NCBI GenBank assembly: GCA_030141605.1
Contig: JAQGDQ010000305.1
Span: 218,563-282,562, forward strand
Length of the DNA stretch: 64,000 nucleotides
DNA from: Tubiluchus corallicola
Taxonomy: Eukaryota; Priapulida; Priapulimorpha; Priapulimorphida; Tubiluchidae
Direction of reading: 5' to 3'
Positions 8,991 to 21,863 of this stretch are shown here, one piece after another. A model generated the notes under the pieces. It made no database searches, was not told the origin of the DNA, and worked only from the letters and a program-made list of their open reading frames with translations. Made by a program: the position numbers and the translations under genes. Numbering within the stretch: the stretch's first letter is position 1; each line of letters starts with the position of its first letter.

Positions 8991-11804
8991 CTACAAAAGT
9001 GATTAGATTCCTGTGTGAAGTATTTTAATATCACCAAATTTAGACTGGTAAGGCCTGAACCATGATAACTATCGATGGTTGTACGCCAGGTTCATTCTCA
9101 AATGATGTGTATGTAAACGGCCCTGTCGTTTGCTGTTTGGCAGTGACATCTTGAGATAAAAAATCACATTTATGTCACGTTATTAACAAAACAAACGAAA
9201 CAAAACTCGGTGCAATGAGATTGCAAAATGCCCTTTTTTAAGTAATAAACTGCACCAGTTCACAATTTTCAGTAGCCTTGAGGCTCAAGTTAAATGGCTT
9301 TATTAACACCTTGTTCTTCACTTGCCTCAAAAGAAAAAATTGAAATAATGACCAAAAACACAAAAGAACCAGAGCCGAAAACGATTTTGAAGTGGTATAG
9401 TTTCGTAATAACCATGGTGATAATGCATTTCGAAGTGCTTTGGTTTAGACACGGACATCAATCAAGAATAAAATTTTAACAAATTTGTTCTTATTTTTCA
9501 GTTAAATCAAAATTACCTGCCAACATCTCTCCATTAGTTCCGGTTCCTCAAACAATCTACTTTGACTCAGCAGGAGACAGGCATTTCGTGCATTGAGACT
9601 TGTCTCTAAAAAATTGACACACGCCCTTGCCAGATAAGGTAGAAGATATTTCTTTGCCGCGTACAGCGTCGCCAGTACGGTGTCAGCTTCTAAGTCAATA
9701 TCATCTGTGTACAGATAGCTATAAAAAATAACGACCATTGTATTTATTAAAAAATCCACTATTTATGAAATGCTCAGCAAAATGTATCTATGCATAATGC
9801 AGATGTTTCACGTTTCCTGTTAAAAATATCCAGAGAGGCCAGATCACCAAAGCTAAACAACAAGAAACTGTCTAATCAACCAGTTTAACTCTGTGTAAAA
9901 ATAAAATTATGTGCATAGTCGCATAGCTAGTTTTATTATAAGGCTCGTGGTTTTGCAACATCGGTTATATTGTGTCAAATTATATATATATGTATATATG
10001 TACATAAAATGGACACACAAAAACAAAATAACTGCAGTAGACAAAGTGCTTAAAATAAACCTGGCACTTGTGACTCACCGTAACATAGCAACGAATGCTG
10101 TAGGATCAACATCAGGAATTTCAACGACTTTATCATTAGCTAAGCCGCCATAGAACATTGCATAGAATACTGAACTACCTGTTGCCAATACATATTTATG
10201 TGCAGGAATTCGCCTCGAGTAACCTGAAACATAGCAGAGATATTCTTGCAGTTAGTCCAATTAAACTATCATACACATTTAAATGCATTAATATTATGTG
10301 AATCTGCCATCATTACAAATATACAAATACACAGCTATTGTTGCATTAATGTTCATCACCATTGCAATATTGCTATAATACAAAAGTGAAAGTATGGATA
10401 GTCTTGTAACTTTGCATTATGCCAGACTCTGTGTTGTTTTCTGTAATACCTAGAAAAACAGGAAAATCAACAACTTTAGATGCACTGTAGTTTGTACACA
10501 CTAATTACTGAAGTATTTGCTCAGCCTAATGACTTCTATGTTTAGTACAAAGAAAGCTAAAGATTTCTGATAATGCTGTCAATTTGTCATCATTTGTAGG
10601 CTTGAGATATGAGCCATATGACTGGGTAGTTCACCTAAATAACACCCAGGATTGGCTAATTATTTTTTGGTTGTGTTAATTGCATTACAATCAAATTAAT
10701 TACTACTTCATACAGCTTGTCTGCAGAAAATCTTCTAATCTATTATAAACATGATAGAACATAGAAAGAATATAACAAAGTTAGTATAGTGTTTTTTCAC
10801 TTATGTCTAGACTCATTCCTAAGTGACTGCAAATATAAGCAAACAAGCTAGAGGAAAATAATTGATAAGATCATCCAATACGACCTATGTTGGACTGAAT
10901 ATGGTCAATAGACATTATTAAGTGCTTAATTTACAATAAAAACTTTGTTGACAACAGCACACGATAATCTAAGTGATATCTGCACTACACAATAATAATA
11001 ATAATAATTTACTAAATATTTTGAAAGCATTTTACTTGATCAAATGCATCTTCCTAATTCTATCTGGTAGTAAAAGATCATAAAATTGGTAAATACTCAA
11101 GGCTATGGCACATTGTTTGATTAAAAGTACACTGAATAAAAAAAGGAAAAATAATAGAAACACGGAAAATTTAATAAAATAATAAAAGCAATGTCATAAA
11201 ACATACACAATCGTAGAAAATGCAAGATTATCTCAACTGCAGACAGTATCATTAAAATAGTAAGTTTTCAGACTCTTAAGATCATCAAGCGAGCTGATCA
11301 GGCATAATTGCAGCGATAAAAAATTCCACAGTTTGGGGGCAGCAGAACTGAATGACTTATCACCACATATGGCAAGCCTAGGACTTCAAGATTACTTCTG
11401 TTTGAGCTAGATCTTAATGTTCCGCGAGGGATGTGTAGTTTAAAAAGGTCTGATATGCAATTCACTTTAGCTCTGCATTCGAGCCAGAAACCAGGTAAAG
11501 CTGGTAGGTTACCTTCTGGTCCGACAATAAAATGAACGTCTGCCATAAGTTCATTATTTAGCATTACAGCATTTCTTTCCTGTAGACTGGTTTTTGTCGA
11601 TTGCCATCCTGATTCTTCAACCTTAGAGACTGGGACATTTTGCTTGAAAGACTTGCAGTTTGACTCTTCGGCAGAGGTCTCTCCTGTGTCCAATCTGTTT
11701 TCCTCGGCGGATGTGAGTGCCTGGGCATAATTAACATTGCTGTTTTCATCAGCAATCGCTATAGCATCATCTTGATGTTCCTCACTGGTTACGCCAACTT
11801 TCAT
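8157..11804 (-). CDS. BTBD6: BTB-BACK-PHR protein of the BTBD3/BTBD6 family
   Basis: Coding exons in transcription order are 11804-11513, 10223-10079, 9718-9517 and 8990-8157. They total 1473 nt and 490 residues, against about 485-520 in vertebrate BTBD6/BTBD3. The BTB domain (about residues 80-190) runs from [16 protein letters not shown] through [20 protein letters not shown] and [25 protein letters not shown] region follows (about 200-310). The C-terminal PHR domain (about 345-490) has [20 protein letters not shown], then [18 protein letters not shown] and ends [14 protein letters not shown]. Family members act as substrate adaptors for cullin-3 ubiquitin ligases and in neural development. 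The first 75 residues are acidic, Ser/Thr-rich and unlike known domains. The start is the ATG at 11804, just inside an exon that opens after a clear TTTTTTGCAG acceptor, so a 5' noncoding exon is expected. BTBD3 versus BTBD6 cannot be decided; a single ancestral gene is likely. Confidence 0.95.
8991..9516. other. BTBD6: BTBD intron 3
   Basis: A 526-bp AT-rich intron with no recognisable repeat or exon. Confidence 0.6.
9517..9718 (-). CDS. BTBD6: BTBD3/6 coding exon 3
   Basis: A 202-nt exon with acceptor TTTTATAG and donor GTAATT. It codes [20 protein letters not shown], then the cysteine-containing [20 protein letters not shown], to ELMERCWQ. It ends in the BTB/BACK linker. Confidence 0.94.
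9719..10078. other. BTBD6: BTBD intron 2
   Basis: A 360-bp intron with no recognisable repeat beyond a short TATATATATGTATATATG stretch near 9983-10000. Confidence 0.6.
10079..10223 (-). CDS. BTBD6: BTBD3/6 coding exon 2
   Basis: A 145-nt exon with acceptor TTTCAG and donor GTGAGT. It codes [20 protein letters not shown] then [20 protein letters not shown] and TAFVAMLR, the core of the BTB fold. Confidence 0.94.
10987..11510 (-). mobile_element. L2/CR1-like LINE 3' end next to a BTBD splice donor
   Basis: On the minus strand one frame reads [20 protein letters not shown] then RGTLRSSS. After a frame change it reads [17 protein letters not shown], then [16 protein letters not shown]. These are the standard tail motifs after the reverse transcriptase (TLRSS, RSFS-AAP-LWN-LP, FK-LKTY). 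The 3' UTR follows and ends in an (ATT)n tail at about 10987-11006. The relic begins within a few bases of the exon 1 donor at 11512. Confidence 0.8.
11513..11804 (-). CDS. BTBD6: BTBD3/6 coding exon 1
   Basis: The exon itself probably starts at 11818 after acceptor TTTTTTGCAG, leaving 14 nt of 5' UTR before ATG. It codes the acidic N-terminus and the first BTB strand ([11 protein letters not shown]). The donor GTAACC abuts a LINE relic only a few bases downstream. Confidence 0.9.
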
Positions 11805-12299
11805 AATGGTTTTGTGTCCTGCAAAAAATTGTTTTGTCAATTACAATAAACACGGCTTGATATCAACAGATTTCAATGTACCTTATTAATATTAGACCTT
11901 AATTAGTGTACTGACACATTAGAAATAACTGTAAACATATATAATAAAAATGTTATATTACTGTCATTATACAGGACTCAAACAAGATAAAAACTTCAAG
12001 TTCTTACATTGTAGACTGAATTGTGCAATGTATATACAGGCAAAACAACATTAAACATGGTCAGATGCAACTTGCTGAAATGCCAAAATTAACTCTTTAT
12101 ACAAAGAACTGAGCAAGAAATAAAAAGATCGCCTAAAATTCTGATTAGCTATAGTTTCACGTTTAATGAAATTCAGAGCGGGACATGGGCAACCAATACA
12201 CTGCAACTGTTTCCAAACATTTGGCACATATGCAGTAATTGTTAGGTGCTTCGGTGATCTGTTTGCCCTGTTGGACAGCGTCATAAATTTATTAATCAA

Positions 12300-12385
12300 T
12301 TTTAATATGTTTGTTTTATTTTAATTTTGTATTTTTACCATATTATTTTGTCATGGCAAATATAATAAATCAAATCAAACGATCT
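12300..12385 (+). repeat. Retroelement 3' tail
   Basis: TTTTGTCATGGCAAATATAA followed by TAAATCAAATCAAA resembles the terminal simple-sequence tail of CR1/L2-type LINEs. No coding part is recognisable upstream. Confidence 0.4.
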
Positions 12386-12849
12386 CCTCTTTGTATGGGA
12401 TGTGAGAAAATTTATCAGTTTCCATTCAAGGGCGTATAAGGGATAGTGCGTGAGGCCCAACGGGATATCATATTTTAAAGGAATCACTGTAAACGAAAAT
12501 GTTGAAATAATAAGCAAAACGCAACAGCTAGAAATTAGTTTAATGACAATGTATTTGATAAATATGACCTTCAGTTTGCAACTGGACATAACAAATACAT
12601 GAAGATTATAGCAAATGTGTTTACGGACTGTGTGTCTCTGCATATTAGTTTTCTCCATAAGAAGTCCTAGCGATATCAAGATGCATTCTTACCCGCCTTA
12701 ATGTACAAAAGATTTATAGTCAACCTATGGAGTTCGCCAGTTAACACAACAAAATAAAAAATATCTGAAATTAGCAAATTTCGCCACAGTTGCTGCAGCA
12801 ATCATAACATCATTATTGTCCTGCCACCTATTGGCAAAAAGTTGACACA

Positions 12850-13120
12850 CTAACCAAGATCTCCAAGAAGCCTAACAAAGTTTATATTTTTCAGTATAGG
12901 TGGCGCGGAAATCAATATTGAAAACAGGAACGCGAAGTAGTAGTAGCTTTATACTAGCTTACGCGTTTACACTTTTCTGGTTCACGTTGGATTTTTCATA
13001 GTTACTCATTTTATTTTGTACCTAATTTTTTAGTTGTGCTTATTGGCTCGCAGATGTTTATTGATTCGCGGTCAAAAGTGATACTTCAATTACTGAGGAA
13101 ATTATTATTTACAATGGTTA
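12850..13120. promoter_or_regulatory. Probable bidirectional promoter region, BTBD/kindlin
   Basis: Inferred from the head-to-head arrangement (start codons about 2 kb apart) and the local CpG-containing, non-repetitive stretch. No TATA box or initiator can be assigned with confidence. Confidence 0.35.
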
Positions 13121-13800
13121 GTGTATTTGCTTAAGTTATAGTTTTACTATATAATAATTTAATATTAATAATATAGTGTTACTTTTTCTAACAAAAAGTA
13201 ATCATTGTTAACTCACCTTTGCAGCTACCGCAATCATTTTTGACACTTGTTATATAGTTTTAATTTTGGTAGCCTTGTGTGTAAGGAAGGCCAAAACAGG
13301 GTTGTATGATACACTAACTTTCTGTAAGTTCGTTTAGCTACACCTTTTTATGCCTTTTGAATTTTATCTATAATCACTATAGCGACACAATACCTTATAT
13401 ACAATATATATACATTGAACAAAAAACATATAGGCATCAACAGCTAAGGATACTAGTATCATGCTGTAGAAAACTCGGTGTTTGCAGACTTGTTTCTCAA
13501 AAATCCAATCTTCAACCCAAAATTCATTGTGCCCTACAAAATCATAGGTTATTATTTACTAAAGTTTCATAATTATTGTTTTGCTTTGTTTCTTAAATGG
13601 TCAAGTTACAGTTAGTTTCTAAGCTACTTCTTTTAAAAACCAATTAAACGAGATATGTTAAAAAAAGATTTTTTTGCGAGTTATTGAACGTTTTACCTTT
13701 GGTACTAAATTGACAATATCTTACTTTTTCAGTGGTAAGTCTAACATTCAGTTTCAAAGAATTATACTCATAGACTGGATTAAAAACTCCAACCAGCAAG

Positions 13801-13951
13801 ATGATGGCCGATGGCAGACTCATAGATGGCAGCTGGGAGCTGACTATCTATGTAACAGACCTGGATGTTTCTCGTACACTCCGAGTTACAGGAGACCTAC
13901 ACATAGGGGGTGTTATGCTCAAATTGGTGGAGGACCTACAAAATGATCTTG
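13801..13951 (+). CDS. FERMT: Kindlin coding exon 1 (F0)
   Basis: Codes [40 protein letters not shown] and QNDL. Donor G|GTAAGC at 13951. A second ATG at 13804 could also initiate. The long open frame on the same strand at 13674-13946 is out of phase with it. Confidence 0.95.
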
Positions 13952-16900
13952 GTAAGCTGTGCAGGAAGTCTTAGTTTGGAAAACCTTTATTTATGGTTAA
14001 AGGAAAGAACAAGTCCCTCAGTATGTTGGGTTTGTTTTATCGAACATTATCACTTTAACTCTCATTATCATTTATAATATCTTACTACCCCTAAATAGAA
14101 ATTTTCATGGGTGGCAATTGTCATTCACTTGAAAATCATGACATAACTGGGAGATTTTATTTAAAACAATTATTTACAACAATTGTACAATGTTAGATGA
14201 CAGGTTGAAATACAATAATAAATTTGTGAGACGTCATATTGAGTTACAGTCATAAATGTTAGTACTAATTTTTCTATTTATCTGTGCACAGTTTCATATT
14301 ATATAAATACTCTCTAAATTGCCTATACATTGGCTACAAATTGCTTATAAACATGTTTGAAATTGTTATAACTGGGAAAAAACCTGTTCCAACCATTTCA
14401 CACACTAGACAGTTTTTTCCCCAAGGACCTACTTCCTGCCTACACTCTTATACTACCATTTAGATAACTACGATGACAGTAGTGATTCACTTGGCTTTAA
14501 AGTTATTCATTACAATTAAGCTACAGAAGTTTACATTCCTACAGTACTTGGAATACTTCTTAACTAGCTTCCAGTAGAATAATGTACAATGATTGTCCAA
14601 TCGGAAAGATGTTTCCGACAATGTTGAAGATTCTGGAATTTGGCTTTCTTTGCTGCACAATATGTTGAGGATTCTGGCATCTAGAGCTATCCTCATTAGT
14701 AGCCTAGCTATACTCATTTAGCAGATTTTTTTAATTAGAGTAGTTCCAAATTAACATATGAAATATTTGTGCATAGTCGATTACCTATAATGGTTGATCT
14801 TGTGTGCATTGAGGCACTGACTTTAATAAGTTGGACTGCTAATAATTCCTTTATTATGCAAAATCAGGCAATTCCTTGTGCATAACTGTAATCTATAAAT
14901 ATAGTTGTTGGTATGCTGGGCAGGGGGTGATGAGCCACATACAATGTATAGTATGTACAGACTTTATCTTGGCTGTGTAGTGCTCCTTAAATGAGAATTT
15001 ATATTTTTGTGATAGTTTTTGTGAGACGTCTGTGATAATCAGGGTAACAGGAAAAGGCCAAAAAAATCTGTTCTTGGGGTCCATTGTTCAATTTCTTGAA
15101 GCTTGGAATTAAGTTTGCGATTGTCAGACATATTCTGACAATGCCCATCAAAAAGTTCAACAAGACTTCAAAAATTAAGTGTAATAGTTTATAATGTGTC
15201 AAAAAAGCATTTGAGACAACAAGTGTAAAAAACAGAGGTTAATCTTAGTTCTATTGGAATGATTTTCATCAAAAAAGAGGGTTAAACTTTTTGTTATGAG
15301 ACAAATGAACAAGATTTTCTTCTTCGTCTGTTGCTGTAAATATCTATTGTAAACATTGAGCCTCCATCTGTTACTAGAATGCCACTTGTTGGGCACCGAG
15401 TAACTCACTAACCGAAGTAGGGTACTCGTACATGGGCTAGCCCAAGTAGGATGTGTCGTACATGGGCTAACCACGTAGGACACTAGAGACAGGTCGCGAA
15501 TTGAGTCGTTAAGCTTACTGGCACTGTCCGTTGTCCTTGTTTATGTAATAATAATAATTAAAAACGTCAATACACGTTGAATAATTTATTATACAACTGA
15601 TAAAATAAAAGAATTTTATTCTGAGCTGGTAGAACGTACAATATTAAATTTGGTTTCGATATTAATGTTGTTGAAGTGAAATAAACCCAGTTTTTAGGCG
15701 CTTTCAACATTTGTTTAAGGTACATAATTTTTTATTTTGTCTCGCGGCACAGACAGGTGATCCATTTCACTACCTCTGGGACATATAATTGTTTTCTCCT
15801 AAGTAAACGTTTAGCGATCTATGTGCCCTACATGGGCTAGCGAGCGATGTATGACAGTGCCCTACATGTTGCAATACTATTGATATTATTAAAATTAATT
15901 GTCTTTGCTTTTCCTAAATGTTAAAAATTACTTTTTCGTGTTGTGAAGGCTTAGCAACATCTGTCTCATTTTTAAACTTACAATTATTTCTGTAATAACT
16001 GTGTGCATAGTTTCTCTCTTTAAAACATTAGATACTTAGTTTAATGTTATGACGATATTAATGGAGCTAATAATAATAATGACGATATTATTATAAAAAT
16101 ACATTTGTAAATTGCCAAGGATTTTCCATCATTATTATAAAGTTACTTTTTTTGATTTGACAAAATTATCGATTCTCGACAAAAATCGCTAATGTCCTAC
16201 TTGGGCTGCCCTGGTACGACACTGCTTTTCTGCAAATTTAGCACATGCGTTTTACCGGGAGTGCCCTACTTCGGCTAGTGGGTTACTCGGCGCCCTACAT
16301 TACACCACTGTTTCAGTCTGTAACTAAAGTTTTCAACTCCTATGATACTTATAATTGGTTCACTTGGTCTCAGCTTTTGTAAATCTTTATTAATTTTTGA
16401 TATCCAACTTATTTTTTTGCCTGGAGGTCGTTTAGCAGGTTTTAGTCATTTAGTGCCTCGTTAAATACTAACCTTACTGGCGTTGTTTCTGGCAATCTCA
16501 TTAAATAGACTTCTGATTCTAGTTTTAGCGCTCCAAAGTTCCTCTTTGGTTAAGTTGTAGTTATACAGCTACTCAAATGACATACGACCATTTTATTTTT
16601 AAGATTTTTCGGAGCAGACCTCTGTGGACTACATCTATTTCCTGTATTGCATTAACATCCCACATTTCACTGTTGTACATGAAGATATTAGTTACACATT
16701 CATGGAAGAGTCATAGCGTTTTTGAAAAGATTAGAATTAATTTATTCTGGGCAGTACCTCACGGCTTTCACTAAAATTCGCAGTTCATTCATTTTGCACG
16801 TTCTAATTTACCATGGCAGTTCTCTCCGAGCTACAGACAGCTCAGTCATACTACACCAGAATCTTTTCATAAACATCGATTCTTAAAAAAGCAATGTACT

Positions 16901-18164
16901 GTAACTTAGACACGTATGCTAAGACCCTCTGGGGTTCGCTGGCCCTATTTTAGTGCTTAAGACTGATGTTTTTAACGATGTATACAGATCTGTTTTTGTT
17001 TACTTTTCCCAGCTCGCTGTACTTGATGCGCATTGCTTGGCTTAACGTTGTAAGTTTGCTAAGGCAAGCAGAAACCAATCTCAATTCTCACTGCCTTTGT
17101 ATTAATTTGTAATGAGTTGCACCCCCATATAACCAAAGTGGAAAATTTTCTTTAAAAAATTAGACATTTTTCTGATAATTGTAATGCTAATATCTATTTG
17201 CCTTTGAGAGACTTCAGAAAAGAATTGCGTGATTGTTTAATGTTTATGAAAGACTAACTGGCGTATGTGCATGCTGTTGCGGTAGACTGAGAAAACGTAG
17301 TTTGCAAATTTTTGTGATACATTGGAAACAGAACTTTTTTCAGTCTTTAGGTACATTGCTTTGAAAAATATGACAAATTTCCAGTCTTTAGTTTAACTAG
17401 AATGTCCATTTCCACTGCTTTGCTAGGTCAGCGTATGCTTTCCCATATAATTTATAAAGAAGTGAAGCTGGTAAACGTGCGATTTAAGCGTTTATATATT
17501 TTATTACGTTATGTTTCTTAAATTTTTATAGAGCTTATTGAAATATAGATTTTATTTCAATAAAGATAAATCACAATGAAACAACGCTCTATTAGATAGA
17601 AAGTTATTCAGAACTAGTTTTATTTTTTAACCCTTGTCTCAGAGCTTTTACGTAGGAAACACTTTTCTTCTGAATGTAACTATATTGTGTATCAATTCAA
17701 TTCAAAGTGAGTTCAATAGGAGTGTCAAAAGACTGTGTTCTCTGGTTTCCCTATCATAGTAAATGCTGGGTTCTGGACAGAACCCACATTCCTGTAAAAT
17801 TTCTTCATATGGTATGTGATTGTTTTATATAATTCCTTCTACAACCCAACACTCAGTGACAGCTGGACTGTGCCCACTTAGTATGGGTAAATGAAGCAGG
17901 ACTGGAACCTTTTCATTGTCAAGGCTAATCCTCTAGGTTGAGACACTACAGTGGAAAAGTCGACTCAGCCAGATTCAGATGTGAATGCAGCCTCCCTTAG
18001 CGAGCCAAACGTTCAGAATCAGTATGGTTCAGAGTAGAAATCGAATTTAGTGGTTGCCTGAATTTTTCTCTGAAGTTATAATTATTGCAAGTTACGAATT
18101 CTTACGGTATTTTTTCCATCATCATGCACACGCACGCTTGCACACACACACACACACACTCACA

Positions 18165-18223
<59 letters not shown>

Positions 18224-21200
18224 GTTCAGCCATTCAAAAATGTCTATGTCTATGTCATATTTCTTTGGCAGTCTTTTTTCATTTGTCTTCTTTATTCTAT
18301 TAACCTCTGTTATTATATAGTCTATAATTATATAGCCAAAAACTCTGCAATAGGTAGCGGTGACGTCAAATATAAAATATGTTTATCATTTGTTAGTCAT
18401 AGTTATACTTAAGTAAAAGGTTTCGCTTGTCATATAACACTTGAAAACGAGACAGAGGGAACAGATTTCTTTCACTTCAAAAAGTTTACAAGGTAAAAAA
18501 CCTGTTGTACTACCTGATAAAAAGACCATCTATTTGGAAAATGACTGGGGCTTATTTTTGGGTGGGTTTTAGCTGCGAGGTGTGGCACACGCTTGAATTC
18601 CTTGAAGTTGATGAGGCATGAAAATAATGCAATGTTTGACCTGAATTGAGTTTACCTGGTGGGCATGCTGATAGGTATGGTAGTGGAAACGCCCTCTTGT
18701 AGTACTACAACGTGCTATTTGCATAAGCGTGGGATTGTATATGTTTACTGAGCAAAGCTTGGACATGCTCCTAATTTTACACGTATATACTGACCTTCGA
18801 ATTTTATTGTTAGAGATTTATAACTTGTGTGTAGCAAACTTCTCACTCAAGCAGCTAACTTTTTACACCGAGCAGCTTGTTTAATATTCAAGTAATCAAC
18901 TAAATAACTGATAAATTAATTAAAACCCAACAATTGGTAGTGCTGATTGTGCAATATTCTCTGAGTGCATGGAGGGCACGTTTGGACTCATAAACAGTTT
19001 AATTTATTGTACGACTCTAAATAATCTATTTACTTTGTTTATTTTCTACTTTCGGTTCTATTATTGAAAAATTTAGCAGCTTCTGCTACTTTCTTATTTG
19101 TGATATGTACGTTATCGAATATCTATATCTGTGGTTATCAACTTTCAAATAGGGGTTACTGGAGTGTAGCTAAAGCTCGTTAAAACTGTTTGTTAAGGTT
19201 TATGACAGCTTTAAACCATCCATCTCTCTCTCTCTATCCAGCGTTGTCTTGTTTGCATCCATCGAAAGATCCAGCTAATAAAGGCGAAGCGAACTTTGGG
19301 GGACACATGTTTTGACTTTATCCAGTCTCTCTTGACCACACTAGCAGCTGTTGATGATGTACTGGGTACAGCAAGACAGCGTGACTGAAAATAAACAGAG
19401 GCCACGGACAGTTTTGTAGACAGTGACACGTGTCATTCATCCACTTCAATCTGTTGTCAGTTTACAATCTACAGCCTTGTTTTCATATGTTCCAGTGGCC
19501 ATCCGTTTTGTGCATCGCGCCTTTTCCCGGCTAGCCTGCGCTGTCTTCTCTGGGCCCTTATTCCAAAAAAGTCTCAAAAGTGATTGTATTTCAAAAAGTC
19601 TGGGGACGGTTGAATAGCCGAGTGATCATTGTGTATGATCGAAGTTAAGTAACGCTGAACCTCATCCGAGGATGGATGGTTGTTTGCCTGGCTCAATACG
19701 CATTCTTGGCGGTTTCGTCTGCTGTATGGGCATTTAGTATTTAGCTATGTGTAGAAAATGGTTATTGTTAAATCAATACATGTCATAGTTTGTCAGATGA
19801 GTTGCATAAAAGCTTAATATTGCTATTTGAGGAAACATGACCTTCACAGCATGACCGTATTTTAAAGCTTGGTTGCATTTGGTAAAACGATGTTAAATTA
19901 GCGCTGGCCAGTGGCTACAGTTTGATATCAAAGTAAGTTGCTGAAATGCCTCGTTTGGCGGCTTTTTACTGCTATTGCTACTGGTGAACCGTTGTGGCTA
20001 CGGCTGCTGTTGCTGCTACTGCTGTTGTAAGGATCATGGATTGTATGTACTAGTGCGTGTTGGCCGAAGGTTGAAGTTTGATAAAGGAAACTTGAACCCT
20101 TTCAGCTTGATTTGATTGGGCTGATGGAAAGAGCTTCAGTGGCGTCATATAAAACAGTACAATCTTCATCGTTTCGACGACATGTTACTGTTAGTTCACA
20201 AACTCCTTTGCGCGCTTAACAAATTGCTTCAAAATTAACCGCACGGACGACAAAAAAACATAGCAGGAGTTTTGTTTAGTGTGTTTATGTGTAGACAGTG
20301 GGAATTGAATTACTAAACAACACTACCCGTCAATCAACATTATTGATCACAACATGTGGCTAGTGTATTTTCAGAATATTTTATCTCTTGAACAGGCAAC
20401 CCTGTTACACGCTGAGTGAGAATTCATCATTTTAATAAAATTAACTTTGAATCGACCGCCTTGATAATTTAATAGAAATGGCAGCTTTTTCGTTTACCAC
20501 GCGGATTAATAAATGGGGGCAAAAAATTCTTTTAGTGTTGTTTAAGTTGCAGTGTCATGATTAGCCTTTGTAATAGAAAGACCTGTGTTCGAACCATGAC
20601 GGAGGAAATTACACTCCTTCAGACAATTCTATTCTTCAGACAAAAATATGTCGACCACAGTTTTTATATTATTTTTATTATTAAAATTTATTGACCTTAT
20701 AAGATTATCAATAAAACAAAATCAAATATACAATGTAATACGTTATACATACATACACAAATTATGAAACAAGACTACTAGCTCACAAATTTCAAATACA
20801 CAACACCTCATCACTATTGGCACTAGCAGCAGATGATTACAAAAGTTTCCAAGAAATAACATGAAAGTCCAGTACTAAACAAATTGAGCTCATAAAATCT
20901 GATGGAAAAATTAATTACGGCGATTGATTAAGACACGTAATTTAAGAGCAGACAAGAGATAAATCACATTTGAACAAGTCACATATAGTATCAAAGTTCA
21001 TGTTAAAGAGAGAATTCAAGTTCAAGTTTATAAACATTGTTTCAAAACTTCACTTTTAGAGTCTATATCTTATTCACAGATATTATCACACAGTTGAAGC
21101 TCAGGTATGTTGTCCACCTGCCAAGTTTTATGTCTTTGCTTTAGGCTATATTATTGGACTACTGTCTGATCATAACAATTTCTCCATAAACTTACCCGTA

Positions 21201-21784
21201 TAAACATTGAGTTTATTATTGGTGTCTCGTGGCATGCGCTTTAAAAATGTAATTTATTGACATATCAGACACTGCATGAAAAATTGTTTCTGGTGTTCAA
21301 GATTTATAGTTTTATTATATGGATTCATGGTCACTGTGTGGAATGTTGCGTCTAGTAGTTTCACTGGAATTGTTATTATAAATCTGTATTTTTTACACAA
21401 TTCGGCAAACTGCAAACCGAAATACGGTCTCAACCACAGGACCTACTAAATTTCAGATGGTGTTGTGGCTGGGCTGCAAATTGTCTCATTACTAAGACTT
21501 ATCCTCCAAAAAGAGATGTAAACTAAACCGTCAGAGCAGTCTTAGTTCTGTTTAGTTCTCTGGTTCAAAACCAGTGGCTGCTAGCACACATTTATATAGT
21601 CTTATATAATCATATATAAGCTATATAGAATTTATAGTCATATATCAGCCACCAACGCAGTTTAATAGTGTCTTTGTCAAGACTATTTTAGTCTTTGAAA
21701 TTGATCAGATTTAGTGTGTATTTGATGTTTTTCTTTTTTTATAAAATGACGGTGACTGCAGACATTAATCTTAAATAAAAGACC

Positions 21785-21863
<79 letters not shown>

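Larger units (their letters stand above)
11819..13800. other. Shared 5' region of BTBD (-) and kindlin (+)
   Basis: No coding exon here. It contains the 5' introns and noncoding exons of both genes and a CpG-containing stretch near 12900-12970 (GGTGGCGCGGAAAT, AACGCGAAG, TTACGCGTTT), unlike the AT-rich surroundings. It also holds a LINE-like 3' tail at about 12300-12385. A candidate minus-strand donor, GGCGG|GTAAGAA, at 12693 would end a BTBD noncoding exon. A TTTTTCAG at 13723-13732 could open the kindlin first coding exon. Confidence 0.5.

Noticed and set aside
11298-11512. Extension of BTBD exon 1 as normal coding sequence
   Set aside because: It is LINE-derived; splicing at 11513 to 10223 restores the conserved BTB domain in phase.
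13674-13946. 90-codon open frame on the plus strand
   Set aside because: Overlaps kindlin exon 1 in a different frame; the kindlin frame from 13801 matches the family.
18054-18320. Frames rich in His and Thr
   Set aside because: Translation of the CA microsatellite.
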